From positions 62,001-126,000 of the forward strand of contig CAVXOL010000001.1 of NCBI GenBank assembly GCA_963763325.1: DNA of 64,000 bases, given 5' to 3'. Positions 1 through 10,715 of the stretch are shown here, in pieces. Positions within the stretch are counted from its first letter, which is position 1. Every line of letters begins with the position of its first letter. The translations under genes and the position numbers were made by a program. The DNA comes from JBBECJ01 sp963763325. GTDB taxonomy: Bacteria; Chloroflexota; Chloroflexia; Thermomicrobiales; CFX8. A model generated the notes under the pieces. That model was not told the origin of the DNA and did not search any database. It saw nothing but the letters and a program-made list of their open reading frames with translations.

Positions 1-1
1 G

Positions 2-2627
2 TTCCCACAGGCTGAAGGCCCACCGCTGGCGTTCGCCAATGACGATCGAGGACCGGATACTGCCACCGTTGCCAACGAGATCTTCAGCCGCCTCGCCAGT
101 CTCACCAGCCGCCAACCGGTCCTGCTGGTCTTCGAGGACGCCCACTGGAGCGATCCGGCCAGCCTCGATGTCGTCAGGATACTGGCGCGGAAAGCCGGTT
201 CGCTGCCCCTGCTGTTCGTCATCACGTATCGTGACGATCTGCTTGCCGATTGCCACCACCTCAGGCAGCTCCTGCCGGCGATTGCCCGTGAGTCGCATCC
301 CGTTCGGATCAGCCTGCGCCCCTTGTTGCCTGCAACGGTCGCGCAGATCGTCCTCGCACGCTATGACCTTACGTCCGACGACGCGCGCCGGCTGACCGCC
401 TATCTCGACTCGCACGCATTGGGCAACCCACGCTTCATCCGCGAGTTGCTGCACGCGCTTGAGGACGCCGGCCGGGTGCGCCGGACCGGGGCCGGCACAG
501 CGGTCGGCGATCTCTCGGAGGTCGCCATCTCACCCATCCTGCGGCAGATCGTCGCCGAGCAGATCAACCAGCTTCCTGCCGACGCCCAGCGACTGCTCCA
601 GATCGCGGCAACCATCGGCGAGGCGGTCCCGCTCGATCTCTGGCTGCGGGTGGCGACGGTCGATGAAGGCTCACTGCTGGAGGTCGTCGAAGCAGCCGTG
701 TCTGCGTCGCTGCTGGTGGAACTCGCAGACGGCTCCGGTGTCCGTTTCACGCACTCGCTGATCCGTGAGGTCCTGTATCGCGGGTCGCTCGCGCTGCGGC
801 GGCGTAGCTGGCATCGGTCGGTCGCAGAAACGTTGCTTGCCGAACCCGACCCGGTCGCTGACCTCGTTGCCCACCATTTCCGCGAGGCGGGCGACGAGCG
901 GGCCACCGAATGGCTCATCCGGGCCGGTGACCTCGCCGTCCAGTCCGACGATGTCCCGGTTGCGACCCGGCGATTTGAGGATGCGCTGGCGCTCCTGGCC
1001 GAGAGCGGCAGCCACCACGAACTCCGCTGTGAGTTGCTGCTGCGGCTCGGGCGGCTCCACCGCCGGAACGATCGTGGTGTCGCCTTCCTCGATCAGGCCA
1101 CCCAGATCGCCGCGCAGTCCAGAGATGCGACCCTGCTGGCGGCGACACTCTTCCGGCTCGGCTTCGTCCAGTGCTACACCGGCCACCGGCGTCAGGGCCT
1201 CCTTTCCCAGGAGCGGGGAGTTGCCGCGCTCGATGCGCTGCCAGCCTCGGAAGCAGCCCGGCTCGAGCGTTTGGACTGGGCCAGCGCGACCGTCGCTGCC
1301 CGTCACGGCTCGCACGCGCTCCGGCTGGCCGAAGTGGGTCGCTTCGCCGAAGCTGCCAGCCACGCAGACCTGGCCCTCGCCGACGCCAGCGCCAACCCAT
1401 GGACCTCCCACGACGCGCGCGTGGCACAGGCAGTCATCGCCCGCAGCATGGGCAGGCCCGATGACGCTCTGCGGCTGGACGCCGAGATGTACGCCATCGA
1501 CCGCCGGATCGATGACCACGATGGCGCGGTCTGGCTGGCCGCCAACGACCTGTTCTGGTCGTGCTTCTCCTATTGGCCCGAAAACCGCGCCTGGCTGGAA
1601 CATCTGGAACACGAGATCGTGCGCCGCGAGCCGGGGGCCGGCGAGGTATTCGCGACGCTACCCCTGCGCCTGATGCACCTGCCGATGCTCTACCTGCGCG
1701 GCGAATGGCAGACAGCACGCGAGGTCGTCCGGGCCGCCCGGCAAACCGAGTTCGCGACCCATGCCTTCACCCAGGTGATCCCACTCGTGCTCGGCCCACT
1801 GGCAGTCGCCCAGGGTGATCTCGACCTGGCCTGGCGGCTCGTGCGGGATGAGTTCCCGGATGGCCCATCGACCGAGCCCGGCGATAACCGCTTCCCGACC
1901 AGCATTGCGCTCCAGCGTGTCGCTGCGGCATCCGCGATCAATGACGGCGACCTCCGTCAGGCGCGGCTCTGGCTGGACGCCAACGAACGCTGGTTGGCAT
2001 GGAGCGGCGCCGTCCTTGGCCTTGCCGAACACGATCTCCTCCGGGCGCGATACGAGCAGACGATTGGCGACCTCGACGCGGCCCGCGCGCGGGGCCGGAG
2101 TGCGCTGGAACGCGCGCAACAGCCACGACAGCCGCTGGTGCTGCTGGCAACCCATCGCCTGCTCGCCGAGCTCGACATCGCGACCGGCCAGTTCGACGCG
2201 GCGGCTGGTCAGATCGAGCATGCGTTGAGGCTCGCGGATTCGATCGCTATGCCATACGAGCGCGCGTTGACACTCCTGACGCTCGCCGAGCTACACCTCT
2301 CCAGCGGGGCGCCGGCCGATGCTGCCCCAGGCCTCGAGGAAGCGTCAGCGATCCTGACAACGCTCAACGCACAACCCGCCCTGACGCTGGCGCGGGAACT
2401 CACCTCACGTGGCGGCGACCAGCCACGGCACCCAACCGGCCTGACCCTGCGCGAGATCGAAGTGCTCCGCACTCGTCGCAGGCGGACGCAGTAACCGCGA
2501 GATCGGGCAGGCACTCGGCATCACGACCCGAACGGCCGAACGCCACGTCAGCAACGTCTACAACAAAATTAACGCCGGTGGCCGCGCCGAAGCAACCGCC
2601 TTCGCAATCCGCCACGGCCTCGTCTAG
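2..2627 (+). CDS. MalT-like LuxR-family ATPase regulator (5'-partial, frameshifted in the HTH)
   Basis: The 5' end lies outside the window. The visible part opens in the AAA/STAND ATPase with a Walker B segment (VLLVFEDAHW, about 110-140) and an arginine-rich sensor stretch, followed by several hundred residues of alpha-helical TPR-like repeats. A C-terminal LuxR helix-turn-helix follows. As written, the frame stops at 2494 just after TLREIEVLR. Dropping one base near 2471 restores a textbook HTH (GRSNREIGQALGITTRTAE, then HVSNVYNKI) ending at a TAG at 2625-2627. These proteins are cytoplasmic, ATP-dependent transcription activators. The ligand is unknown. Family assignment is firm; whether the indel is real or a consensus error is not decidable here. 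Confidence 0.85.
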
Positions 2628-2770
2628 CCCGTCTGGCATCTCCCAGCGACATCTACGTAATTACCGACAGTCATTCCCGCCCTCCAGATCGGAGATCACT
2701 CCACCCCCTGCGTAGTTCACCGGATGATGGATGATCCCACTCCTCCTACAGTGAAACTCCACAGCGGTTC

Positions 2771-2816
2771 GCCGGACGCCTGAGCTCCCTCCGCCAGGGG
2801 AGCGTCGGTGCCCGGC
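2771..2816 (+). promoter_or_regulatory. Structured 5' leader hairpin upstream of the HAF-repeat gene
   Basis: A nested inverted repeat is visible: gccgg (2771-2775) pairs with ccggc (2812-2816) and gctccc (2784-2789) pairs with gggagc (2798-2803). It lies about 80 bases before the GTG start. It does not match the riboswitch consensuses I could recall (c-di-GMP-I, SAM, cobalamin, TPP). It may be an unnamed leader element or the terminator of the upstream gene. Confidence 0.25.
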
Positions 2817-2893
2817 GGGCTGCTGCATAGCCATCTGGAAGCGTTGAACCGGGGGCCAGCGGTTGATCGGTCGGTTCGGGGGAGGAATAGCGC

Positions 2894-5800
2894 GTGAGTA
2901 TCGATTTTCATCCAAAGGCAGCGGCCAGGTTCGTCATGTTCATGTTGGTTCTGACGTTGCTGATTCCATTCAGCGCCATACCAGTTCAGGCGAGCCGATC
3001 GACCTCGGACGCCGATCCTTCGGCGGTCACCGCCGTTGCTACAACGGGAAGCCAACTCTCCGCTCAGGTCTCCAGCATTCCCTCGGCGTACACAGTTACC
3101 GACCTGGGCGACCCAGGTGTGGGTGGTGTAGTCGAGCCGTTTGACATCAATAACCTCGGGCAGGTAGTTGGACGGGCGCAATTCGGCTCACCTTCACAAA
3201 CTTCCGAACACGCCTTTCTCTGGGAGGACGGGGTGATGACAGACCTCGGCCTGCTTGATGGGGGCAAAAGCGATGATCGCAGCCAGGCATGGGCGATTAA
3301 CGACGCTGGCCAGATCGTCGGACAATCAGAGAATGCCACAGATAACACGCGTGCCTTTCTGTGGCAGGACGGCGAGATGATCGATCTTGGTGTTCTCGGC
3401 GGCGCGAACAGCCATGCGTACGGGATCAATGAATCTGGCCAGGTTGTTGGTACTTCGGAGACGGATGTCTACGCTCAAGGCCGTGCATTTATGTGGGACA
3501 ACGGCCACCTGACCGACCTCGGCACGCTTGGTGGTATCTGGAGTGCCGGAGCCGCCATCAACAATAGTGGCCAAATCGTGGGCTATTCGAAGATTCCTGA
3601 CTTCACGACACGTGCCTTCCTCTGGCAGGACGGCACGATGACCGACATTGATGGCAACTCGTGGTGGAGTCAGGCGTACGCCATCAACAATTCCGGTCGG
3701 GTTGTGGTCTGGTCGCCAGGACTTGGCTCCCATCTCTGGTCGTTGGACGGATCGAGACAATTCTTCGAAGGGTTCGCACCAACCGAACATCGCTCGGGTA
3801 TTCTCAACGACGCCGGTCAAGTCGTCGGCGACGAGACGCAAAGCGGGAACGCAGCGATCTGGGACAACGGGACCGTTACTGTTCTCAACGATCTCATTCC
3901 GGCTGACTCCGGCTGGAATCTCTCTTCCGCAGTCGCGATCAACGATGTCGGGCAGATCGTCGGTCAGGGTGAGTACAACGGCGAGGCTCGTGCGTATCTC
4001 CTGACGACTTCATCTGAATGCCCGCTCCCGCCCGCCCCGATCGACATGACAGCAAGCAGAACACTCGCGGCTGCCACGGCCCAACAGGTCAGTGGCCAGG
4101 TCTTCTGGAATCCGTCAGTCGCCGGGGCATCGTCGGTCCCGGTGCCGGGTGTTCGCGTCCAGATCGGCTGCGGCGTCGACGAGACAACCAGCGCGACCGG
4201 TGACTACTCGCTCTCTGCCGAGCCGGGCGAGCAGACGATGACAGCCAGCCTCGAGCTGTTCAGCCACAGCCCCACCGGAGCCAGCGTCACGATCGTTGAA
4301 ACGAAGCAGGTGACCGTTCCAGAAAACGGCGGCAATCTGCCGGCGATGACGACCTTCGGCAAGAACATGCGTCTGACGGTGCTCGGAAAGGACACGCCGC
4401 TGCTGAACGTCCACGGCAACCAGGACGCCTTCACCGCCGAAGCGAACATCCCTGTCAACATCGAAGGCACTGACGTTCCAATCCATGTCAATGTTTCGTG
4501 GACGAAGAACCCGGATACGCTCAAGATCAGCGCAGATACCGGCACCTTCACATGGCAGGGACAGACCCTGACGGTCACCGACTTCAAGTACGAGAGCCCG
4601 GCCAACACCTTCACCTTTAAGGCGACCGGCTCCTTCGTCGTCGGCGGGCTCCAGCTCAACAACGTCCAGATGACCGCCTCGCGCGACGAGAACGGCGTCT
4701 TCCACTTCGAGGGCAGCGGCCAGGTGCTCGTCCAGGGCGCAACGATCGCGTTCGAATCGATCAAGGCGAAGTCCGGCTCGACGACCGAACTGCACGTCCG
4801 CGCGAAGGTCACGCTCCCCAACCAGCCGGCCAACTCCTTCGCGACCTTTGAGACCGACATCACCCCCGGCGGCAACAGCCTGAACGTGTCGCTCCAGAAC
4901 TTCGCGTTCAACGGCGGCGTCGCGACCGCCCAACTGCACTACACCTCGTCGCCACAGAAGCTGAGCATCACCGGCACGGCCAAGTCGCAAATCGGCGGCG
5001 CCCAGCTCGACGCGGTGATCGACACGACGATCGCGCCCGGCAACAGCTCCGTCGCGGCGAAGGTCACCCTCTCACTTGCGTCGAACGGCGGAGACCCAAT
5101 CTCGATCCAGGCCAACATCCTCTGGAACGCGGCGACGAACCAGCTCACCGGCACGGCGACCGCGTCATTCCCGGTCACCCCCTGCCCCGGCAGCAGCCCC
5201 GGCGCGCCAGCGCCGTCGTACACAGTCCAGGTTGAGTTGACGATCTCAAAATCCTCGATCGCGATCAGCGGTTCGGCATCGATCCCCCTGCCGTGCTCGT
5301 TCGGCGCGAACAAGTCGATGACGATCACCGTCACGGCCGCCAATCAGGACCTCTCCGTCAACGCGACCATCCCGTTCACCGTCCAGGGGATGTCGGGCGA
5401 CCTCGCGGCCGAGTTCAAGGTCAGCGACAACGACATGAGGGTGATGGTCGGCGTCAAGCTCAATATCAACCTCTCGTTCCTGAACCTGAACCTCCAGCAA
5501 GGTTTCATCGAGCACGCTGCCGGTGACATGCACCTGCAGGCCGCCTCCAGCACGTTGCGTATCGCCGTCGTCGACCCACTGGGCAAGCGGACCGGCTACG
5601 ACCCGGCGACCGGGAATGGCGTCAACGAGATTCCCGGCGCGACCTGGAGCCTCGACGCCAACGGCCTCGACCAGATCAGCGTCCCCGGCTTCCTCGGCGG
5701 TTACCGGATCGAGCTCTACTCCACAATCGACCAGACCGTTAGCGTCACAATCCAGGGGGACAACGGCAGCACTGCCAGCATCACTGCCGCCCTCGTCGCG

Positions 5801-6670
5801 AACGAGCCGTACTACGGCCAATTCGGGCTGAGCGTCGGCACGAATGGTGGCGCTGAGGTGAACGCCGGTGCGCTCCAGGAGACTCCGGAACCCACCTCGG
5901 AGATCAGCGTCACCTACACCGGCGCGACGCACGTTCGCGCCACCAACCCTGGCGGTCTGCTGCTGGCAGCGACACTGGCGGAGCCGGCCAACGGCACGGT
6001 TGGAGACGTACGCGAGGCCACCGTCCGCTTTGTCAACCGCGCGACTGGCGCGACGCTTTGCGAGGCTGTCGTTGGGCTCGTTGAGCAGACCAATCCACGG
6101 CTCGGCACGGCTGCCTGCCTCGCAACCGGGCCACTTGGCAAGCCCGGTGACTCCCTGACAGTTGGCATCATTGTTGACGGCGCGTACTCCCACGATGACG
6201 CCGCCGACGACCGCTCCGTCGCGCTCGTTGGGACGCAAACGGGGATGGCGTTGATTACTGGCTCACTGACCGGAACGGCGCCAGCCGGACAACTCATCAA
6301 CGACGGTTCAGCAACACTCTCGCTGACGGCCATCGCGACCCCTGGCGTCAGCGTTCTATCCATCACAGCGCAGCAGGGGTCGAGCCGCTACATTATCCAC
6401 TCACTCACCGGCGCCAGTTTCGTCAGGATCGACAATCAGGTCATCCTGACCGGGAAGGCAATGATCATCGACACGACCACTCCACGGCGGCAGGTAGTAG
6501 TGGCGCGGAACGCACTGATCCAATTGACGATGACGTCAGCCCGGTCAGGCGGCAATACCGTCTCACTGACGATCTGGCATCCCAACGGAGGCATCAGCCT
6601 GGCGACGAACTGGGATGGTCTCCGAAGCGTTGAGGCACGACTGACCAGCGGAAGCCTCGCGATTCGGTAG
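2894..6670 (+). CDS. Large secreted HAF-repeat surface protein
   Basis: The protein has 1258 residues. The GTG start at 2894 is chosen because ggggaggaa lies just upstream and it gives a clean signal peptide (hydrophobic segment about residues 14-32, ending near PVQA). Residues about 65-375 hold six to seven HAF-type repeats, each with an 'AFLW.DG.MTDLG.LGG' unit followed by 'AINNSGQIVG'. The remainder (about 400-1258) is Thr/Ser/Gly-rich beta-sandwich-like sequence with no recognised catalytic motif. HAF repeats occur in extracellular proteins; their role is not established. The protein is probably exported and cell-surface or secreted. The gene is monocistronic, with a strong hairpin 20 bases after the stop. 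Confidence 0.85.
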   Translation: MSIDFHPKAAARFVMFMLVLTLLIPFSAIPVQASRSTSDADPSAVTAVATTGSQLSAQVSSIPSAYTVTDLGDPGVGGVVEPFDINNLGQVVGRAQFGSPSQTSEHAFLWEDGVMTDLGLLDGGKSDDRSQAWAINDAGQIVGQSENATDNTRAFLWQDGEMIDLGVLGGANSHAYGINESGQVVGTSETDVYAQGRAFMWDNGHLTDLGTLGGIWSAGAAINNSGQIVGYSKIPDFTTRAFLWQDGTMTDIDGNSWWSQAYAINNSGRVVVWSPGLGSHLWSLDGSRQFFEGFAPTEHRSGILNDAGQVVGDETQSGNAAIWDNGTVTVLNDLIPADSGWNLSSAVAINDVGQIVGQGEYNGEARAYLLTTSSECPLPPAPIDMTASRTLAAATAQQVSGQVFWNPSVAGASSVPVPGVRVQIGCGVDETTSATGDYSLSAEPGEQTMTASLELFSHSPTGASVTIVETKQVTVPENGGNLPAMTTFGKNMRLTVLGKDTPLLNVHGNQDAFTAEANIPVNIEGTDVPIHVNVSWTKNPDTLKISADTGTFTWQGQTLTVTDFKYESPANTFTFKATGSFVVGGLQLNNVQMTASRDENGVFHFEGSGQVLVQGATIAFESIKAKSGSTTELHVRAKVTLPNQPANSFATFETDITPGGNSLNVSLQNFAFNGGVATAQLHYTSSPQKLSITGTAKSQIGGAQLDAVIDTTIAPGNSSVAAKVTLSLASNGGDPISIQANILWNAATNQLTGTATASFPVTPCPGSSPGAPAPSYTVQVELTISKSSIAISGSASIPLPCSFGANKSMTITVTAANQDLSVNATIPFTVQGMSGDLAAEFKVSDNDMRVMVGVKLNINLSFLNLNLQQGFIEHAAGDMHLQAASSTLRIAVVDPLGKRTGYDPATGNGVNEIPGATWSLDANGLDQISVPGFLGGYRIELYSTIDQTVSVTIQGDNGSTASITAALVANEPYYGQFGLSVGTNGGAEVNAGALQETPEPTSEISVTYTGATHVRATNPGGLLLAATLAEPANGTVGDVREATVRFVNRATGATLCEAVVGLVEQTNPRLGTAACLATGPLGKPGDSLTVGIIVDGAYSHDDAADDRSVALVGTQTGMALITGSLTGTAPAGQLINDGSATLSLTAIATPGVSVLSITAQQGSSRYIIHSLTGASFVRIDNQVILTGKAMIIDTTTPRRQVVVARNALIQLTMTSARSGGNTVSLTIWHPNGGISLATNWDGLRSVEARLTSGSLAIR

Positions 6671-6690
6671 TTGAGGACCGTGCCGGCCCT

Positions 6691-6734
6691 TGAACCGCCG
6701 CCCCTTTCGAAGCATCGAAAGGGGCGGCGGTTCA
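6691..6734. terminator. Bidirectional hairpin terminator between convergent genes
   Basis: A perfect 20-bp stem (6691-6710 with 6715-6734) and a 4-base agca loop lie between the stop of the HAF-repeat gene and the stop of thiL. There is no long U tract on either side, so termination strength is inferred from the stem and the convergent setting. Confidence 0.7.
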
Positions 6735-6769
6735 TCGTTGTCGACGGCTGGGAGCAATAGCAGTCCGAA

Positions 6770-7858
6770 TCAACCCGGTTTGGATGCTGGCCTTGTCTGA
6801 CCGTTCGTCGCCGGCTTCGGCTTGGCCGCGAAGTGGTCGAACGCGCCCGGCTCGATGACCTTGCGGCGGGCTGCCGTGTCGCGCAGCAGGATCTCGGGGC
6901 CCTTCTTGCCGGTCGCCGTGATCATGCCGATCGGGATCGGCTGGCGCAGTCGGCAGCGGCGGAAGAGCGTCTCGACCCGCTCGTAGACCTCCGGTGGGGC
7001 GGTGAAGAGCAACTCGAAGTCCTCGCCACCGCGCGTGCCAAGCTCGAACCAGTCGGGGAACGCCCAGCGAATTGAGGACGGGATCGGGATCTTGTCCATC
7101 TCGACCCGCGCCGAGACCTCGCTGGCCTCGATGATCTTCGGCAGGTCGCCGAACAGCCCGTCCGAGAGGTCCATCGCGCAGCGGACACCAGCCCGTGCGA
7201 GCAGTACCCCATGCAGCACCCTCGGCTGCGGCAGCCGGTGGGCAGCCAGCATGACCGGCGCGCCGTCGATGCTCGTGTTGCCGTCGGTCAACAGCCGAAC
7301 ACCGGCCGCCGCCAACCCCAGCGGCCCAGTCACAGCGATGATGTCGCCGGAACGAGCCTGGTCTCTCGTCATGGCATGCTCGGGGGAACGCAACTCGCCA
7401 ACTGCCGTCACGCCGATCGTCAGCGCCCTCGGCGAGTGGACGATGTCCCCGCCAGCGATCCGCAGGTGCATTCGTTGCGCCAGCGCGAGCACCCCACGAT
7501 AGAAGTCGTACACCCAGCGGTCCTGTTCCTTGCCGCGTAACCCAAGCGAGATGACGGCCGTTCGTGGCCGCGAACCCATCGCGGCCAGGTCGCTCAGGTT
7601 GACGGCCAGCGCCCGGTGACCGATCTGCTTGGCATCGCTCCAGTCGGTCCGGAAGTGGACGTTCTCGACCAGCGTATCGGTCGTGATCGTGACGGCCCGG
7701 CCCGGACGCGGCTGCCAGATGGCGGTGTCGTCACCGACCCCGAGGATAACGCCCGACGAACGCACCCGCGACGATCCCAGCAGCTTGCTGATCCCATCGA
7801 TCAGCTTGAACTCGCCAACCTGACTGACCGGCGTGCCGCCGCTTGCTACCTGGACCAT
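6770..7858 (-). CDS. thiL: Thiamine-monophosphate kinase
   Basis: ThiL phosphorylates thiamine monophosphate to thiamine pyrophosphate using ATP, the last step of TPP synthesis, in the cytoplasm. The 362-residue product shows the family signatures in order: GEFKLID near the N-terminus, VGDDTAIW (Mg/ATP-binding aspartates), TTDTLVENVHF, NLSDLAAMG with ISLGL, AGGDIV, and a C-terminal GGEDFELLF. The ATG at 7858 is chosen because ggagg lies 7 bases upstream; an open frame continues further upstream only through a palindromic repeat. No other thiamine genes are visible here. The length is normal for the family. Confidence 0.93.
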   Translation of the reverse strand: MVQVASGGTPVSQVGEFKLIDGISKLLGSSRVRSSGVILGVGDDTAIWQPRPGRAVTITTDTLVENVHFRTDWSDAKQIGHRALAVNLSDLAAMGSRPRTAVISLGLRGKEQDRWVYDFYRGVLALAQRMHLRIAGGDIVHSPRALTIGVTAVGELRSPEHAMTRDQARSGDIIAVTGPLGLAAAGVRLLTDGNTSIDGAPVMLAAHRLPQPRVLHGVLLARAGVRCAMDLSDGLFGDLPKIIEASEVSARVEMDKIPIPSSIRWAFPDWFELGTRGGEDFELLFTAPPEVYERVETLFRRCRLRQPIPIGMITATGKKGPEILLRDTAARRKVIEPGAFDHFAAKPKPATNGQTRPASKPG

Positions 7859-7895
7859 GCCGACCTCCGGAGTGGATAGTTCAGTGCACGCGATA

Positions 7896-8016
7896 CGCCA
7901 GCAAGTAGGGGCCGTGCCTTGTGCCGGCCCTGTTCGCCGTGAACGCGGCACGACCGGCTCGTGCCGCCTCAGTGGCGAACAGGGCCGGCACAAGGCACGG
8001 CCCCTGCTTGCTGGCG
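7896..8016. repeat. 121-bp long palindrome (43-bp arms) between glycosyltransferase and thiL
   Basis: Arms 7896-7938 and 7974-8016 are inverted copies with one mismatch in 43 bases. The 35-base centre contains a second 9-bp inverted repeat (gcggcacga/tcgtgccgc), so the whole element can form a cruciform or one very long RNA hairpin. It lies between the glycosyltransferase stop and the thiL start. No ORF or transposase is present. A MITE-like element, a REP-type palindrome or an oversized terminator are all possible. Confidence 0.85.
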
Positions 8017-8039
8017 CACCCCACGTCCCGAACCCCGCG

Positions 8040-9252
8040 TTATCCATCACGCATCACGTCCCGATACACCGCCAACGTCTCCTCCGCCGTCCGCCGCCAT
8101 GAATACGCCGCCGCCCGCCGCACGACCACGATCCGCAAGTTCGTCGCGCAGCGTCTCGCTCCCGGCCACACGGCGAATCTCCCGCGCCAGCGCGTCAACG
8201 TCGCGCGGATCAACGAGCAGTCCGGCGTCGCCGACGACCTCCGGCAGCGAGGACGTGTCGGCGGCAATCACCGGCGTCCCGCAGGCCATCGCTTCCAGCA
8301 GCGGCAATCCAAACCCCTCGTAGAGCGACGGGTAGACGAACATCCCGGCTGCGTTGTACCAGAGCGGCAACTCCTCACCCGCGACATAGCCAGCGAATCG
8401 TACTCGTTCCGCGAGGCCGAGCGCGCGGGCCGTCTCGAAGATCGGCGCGTACGACCAGCCGGTCGCGCCGACGACCACCAACTCCCAGCCGATCTCATCC
8501 GCCACCAGAGCATACGCTCGCAGCAACGTCTCCAGATTCTTGCGCGGTTGGAGCGTCCCGACAAACAGGATGAACCGCTCCGGCAAGCCCTGACTGGCAC
8601 GGAACGCCGCGACCCGCTCGACCGGCAGCGGCTGGAAATCGCCTGACATCCCGTTCGGCACCGTCACGACTTTCTCTGGCAGCGCGCCGTAGAGCCGGAT
8701 CACGTCCTGACGCGTCGCCTCGGAGACAGCGATCACCCGCGCCGCCCGCTGGACCGACAGCCGCGTCATCAGCCGCAGGTAACGCTGCTTCGCGCCGGGA
8801 TACTGCTCTGGATACAGATGAAAGGCCAGATCGTGGATCGTGACGACCCGCGGGACGCCAGTCACCAGCGGCGTCACATTCACCGGCGCGTGAACGAGGT
8901 CCAGCCGGTAGCGCCGCGCGATCGTCGCGCCGGCCGTCTGCTCCCAGAGAATCCGCGCCTCGGGCCGCGCCGTCGGCATCCGTGTATGCACCCATTCGAT
9001 TCCCGGGTCGAAGCCTCGCCCAACCGGCGGGCGAGTCGCTCCAGTGAATACGACATACTCTTCATCCGGCCCGACATCCGGCAACTCCCGCACCAGCGCC
9101 TCGGTGTAGCGGCTGACTCCCGCCTGCCGGTAGGTCGGCTCGAACGAGAGCAGATGTCCGATCAGACCGATGCGGCGGGAACCGGGCCGGGTACCCTCTG
9201 GGTGGCGGAACCAGGAATCAAATTGCGTTTCGTGTGAATCGCCAGCCGTCAC
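8040..9252 (-). CDS. GT4-family glycosyltransferase (C-terminal frameshift)
   Basis: A family GT-B glycosyltransferase transferring a sugar from a nucleotide-sugar donor; acceptor unknown. Visible signatures are the N-terminal Rossmann region (RIGLIGHLLSF), the acceptor loop QAGVSRYTEAL, the linker FVGTLQPRKNLETLL, and the donor-binding YPSLYEGFGLPLLEAMACG. The frame in which most of the protein is read ends oddly, but the last 25 residues in the adjacent frame (YSWRRTAEETLAVYRDV) are exactly the normal GT4 C-terminus, ending at 8040. An indel therefore lies at about 8107-8123 in a GC-rich repeat tract. GTG start; it overlaps the stop of the upstream MFS gene by 4 bases, implying translational coupling. 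Confidence 0.85.
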
Positions 9253-10410
9253 GTTCCGACTCTCCCCGATTCCCGCCCCACCGCCCCCGCCATCCCCACC
9301 ATCACCAGGCTCAGGACGACGACGACAACCAGCGAACCGCGCAGGCTGAAAAAATGGGCGATAAAGCCGATCAGCGGCGGGCCGGCCATGAAACCGAAGT
9401 AGCCGGTCGTCGTGACGGCTGAGATGGCGCGGCTTGGCGCGATGACCGACGACCGCCCGGCCGAACTGAAGACGACCGGAACGATGATCGATAGCCCTAA
9501 ACCCGTCAACCCGAAGCCGAGCAGCGCGACGTACGGGTTCACCAGCAGCAGCGCCAGTCCGACCCCTACTGCCGAAAGAATTCCCCCCGACTTGACGATC
9601 CGGACCGGGCCGAGGTTGTCAGTCAGCCGGTCTCCCGCCAGCCGACCGACCGTCATCGCCAGCGAGAAGACGGCGTAGCCGGCCGCCGCAAGACCAGGAC
9701 TCGTGTTGAGCGTGTTCCGCAGGTAGACCGCCGTCCAGTCGGCCATCGCGCCTTCAGCCAGCAGCGCGCAGAACCCGACGATCCCCAGCCCCAGCACCGC
9801 CCGCGGAATACGGACGAAGACCGGCTCACGCGAGGCCGATTGGGTGGCGTCCACCTCAGCCGGCAGCAGGTAGCGCATCACAACCGCTGTCACCACTGCC
9901 AGAACGATGCCGACCGTTACCAGGTGAACGCGGGTAGAAACACCCGCCTGCGCAACCAGCCCGCCCATGATCGCGCCTACCATCGCGCCGACGCTGAAGA
10001 ACGCGTGGAACGACGACATGATCGTCCGCCCGTAGCGCTTCTCAACCGCGACACCGTGCGCGTTCATGCTCACATCCTGAACGCCGTTCGCCATGCCATA
10101 CAGCACCAGCGCCAGCGCCAGCCCGAGCAGGTTCGGCGCAATTCCCGGCAGCATCACACCCGCGCAGATGCCGAACGTCCCCAACCGGACGACGTCCCGG
10201 CTCCCGAACCGCGCCGCCCAGATCCCGGCGAACGGCATGATCAGGATCGCACCAAGCGGCATCCCCAGCAGCGCCAGACCGAGCATCGCCTCGCTCAGAT
10301 CCAGCCGCTCCTGGATGTGCCGGGATCCGGACGACCCAGTTCCCGCCAGCGATGCCGTTGATTCCGAAGGCAGCCGCGACCGCCACCCGCGCGGCACGCG
10401 GCGCGCGCAC
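9249..10410 (-). CDS. MFS permease (frameshift near residue 30)
   Basis: A major facilitator with about 12 hydrophobic segments, of the YbjJ-like sugar/efflux type by general appearance. The N-terminus in one frame (MRAPRAARVAV..GNWVVRIP) continues in the next frame as HIQERLDLSEAMLG and then the conserved AARFGSRDVVRLG loop of transmembrane helices 2-3. The break is at about 10320, where removal of one g joins the two. The gene overlaps the following glycosyltransferase start by 4 bases, so the two probably form one operon. The substrate is unknown. There is no convincing Shine-Dalgarno before the GTG at 10410, so the start is tentative. Confidence 0.8.
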
Positions 10411-10571
10411 GATCGAGACACGATCTGTGTGCTGTTCAGCAATTGGCGTGACGATGCCGCTTCCCCTGCCCTCACCTCGCCGAGGGTCGGAGACCGCCTA
10501 CCCTCGCATCGCTAAGTCAAGCAGGTTGAATGCCGCTTAGACAGGGTGGCCCTCTGCCATCCACAGGCCTT

Positions 10572-10705
10572 TGTCACCCCACGCGCCTGTGCCGTCCCGA
10601 CGCAGGCGTGATCTCACGTTGACGCCGACTCCGCTCGATAATGGCGGTGGTGTTCAGCCGGAGATCTCTCTTTCGCCTGGATGACACCGGGCGCGTGGGG
10701 TGACA
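10572..10705. repeat. Inverted repeat (16-bp arms) bounding 134 bp
   Basis: tgtcaccccacgcgcc (10572-10587) is perfectly inverted at 10690-10705. The enclosed 102 bases contain no credible ORF. The element lies between the MFS start and the end of the HicB-DinB gene. It may be a MITE remnant or a long terminator stem. Confidence 0.65.
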
Positions 10706-10715
10706 CAGCCAGCTA

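Noticed and set aside
671..1612. Long minus-strand frames opposite the LuxR ATPase gene
   Set aside because: They mirror high-GC codon bias of the plus-strand gene and encode no family features.
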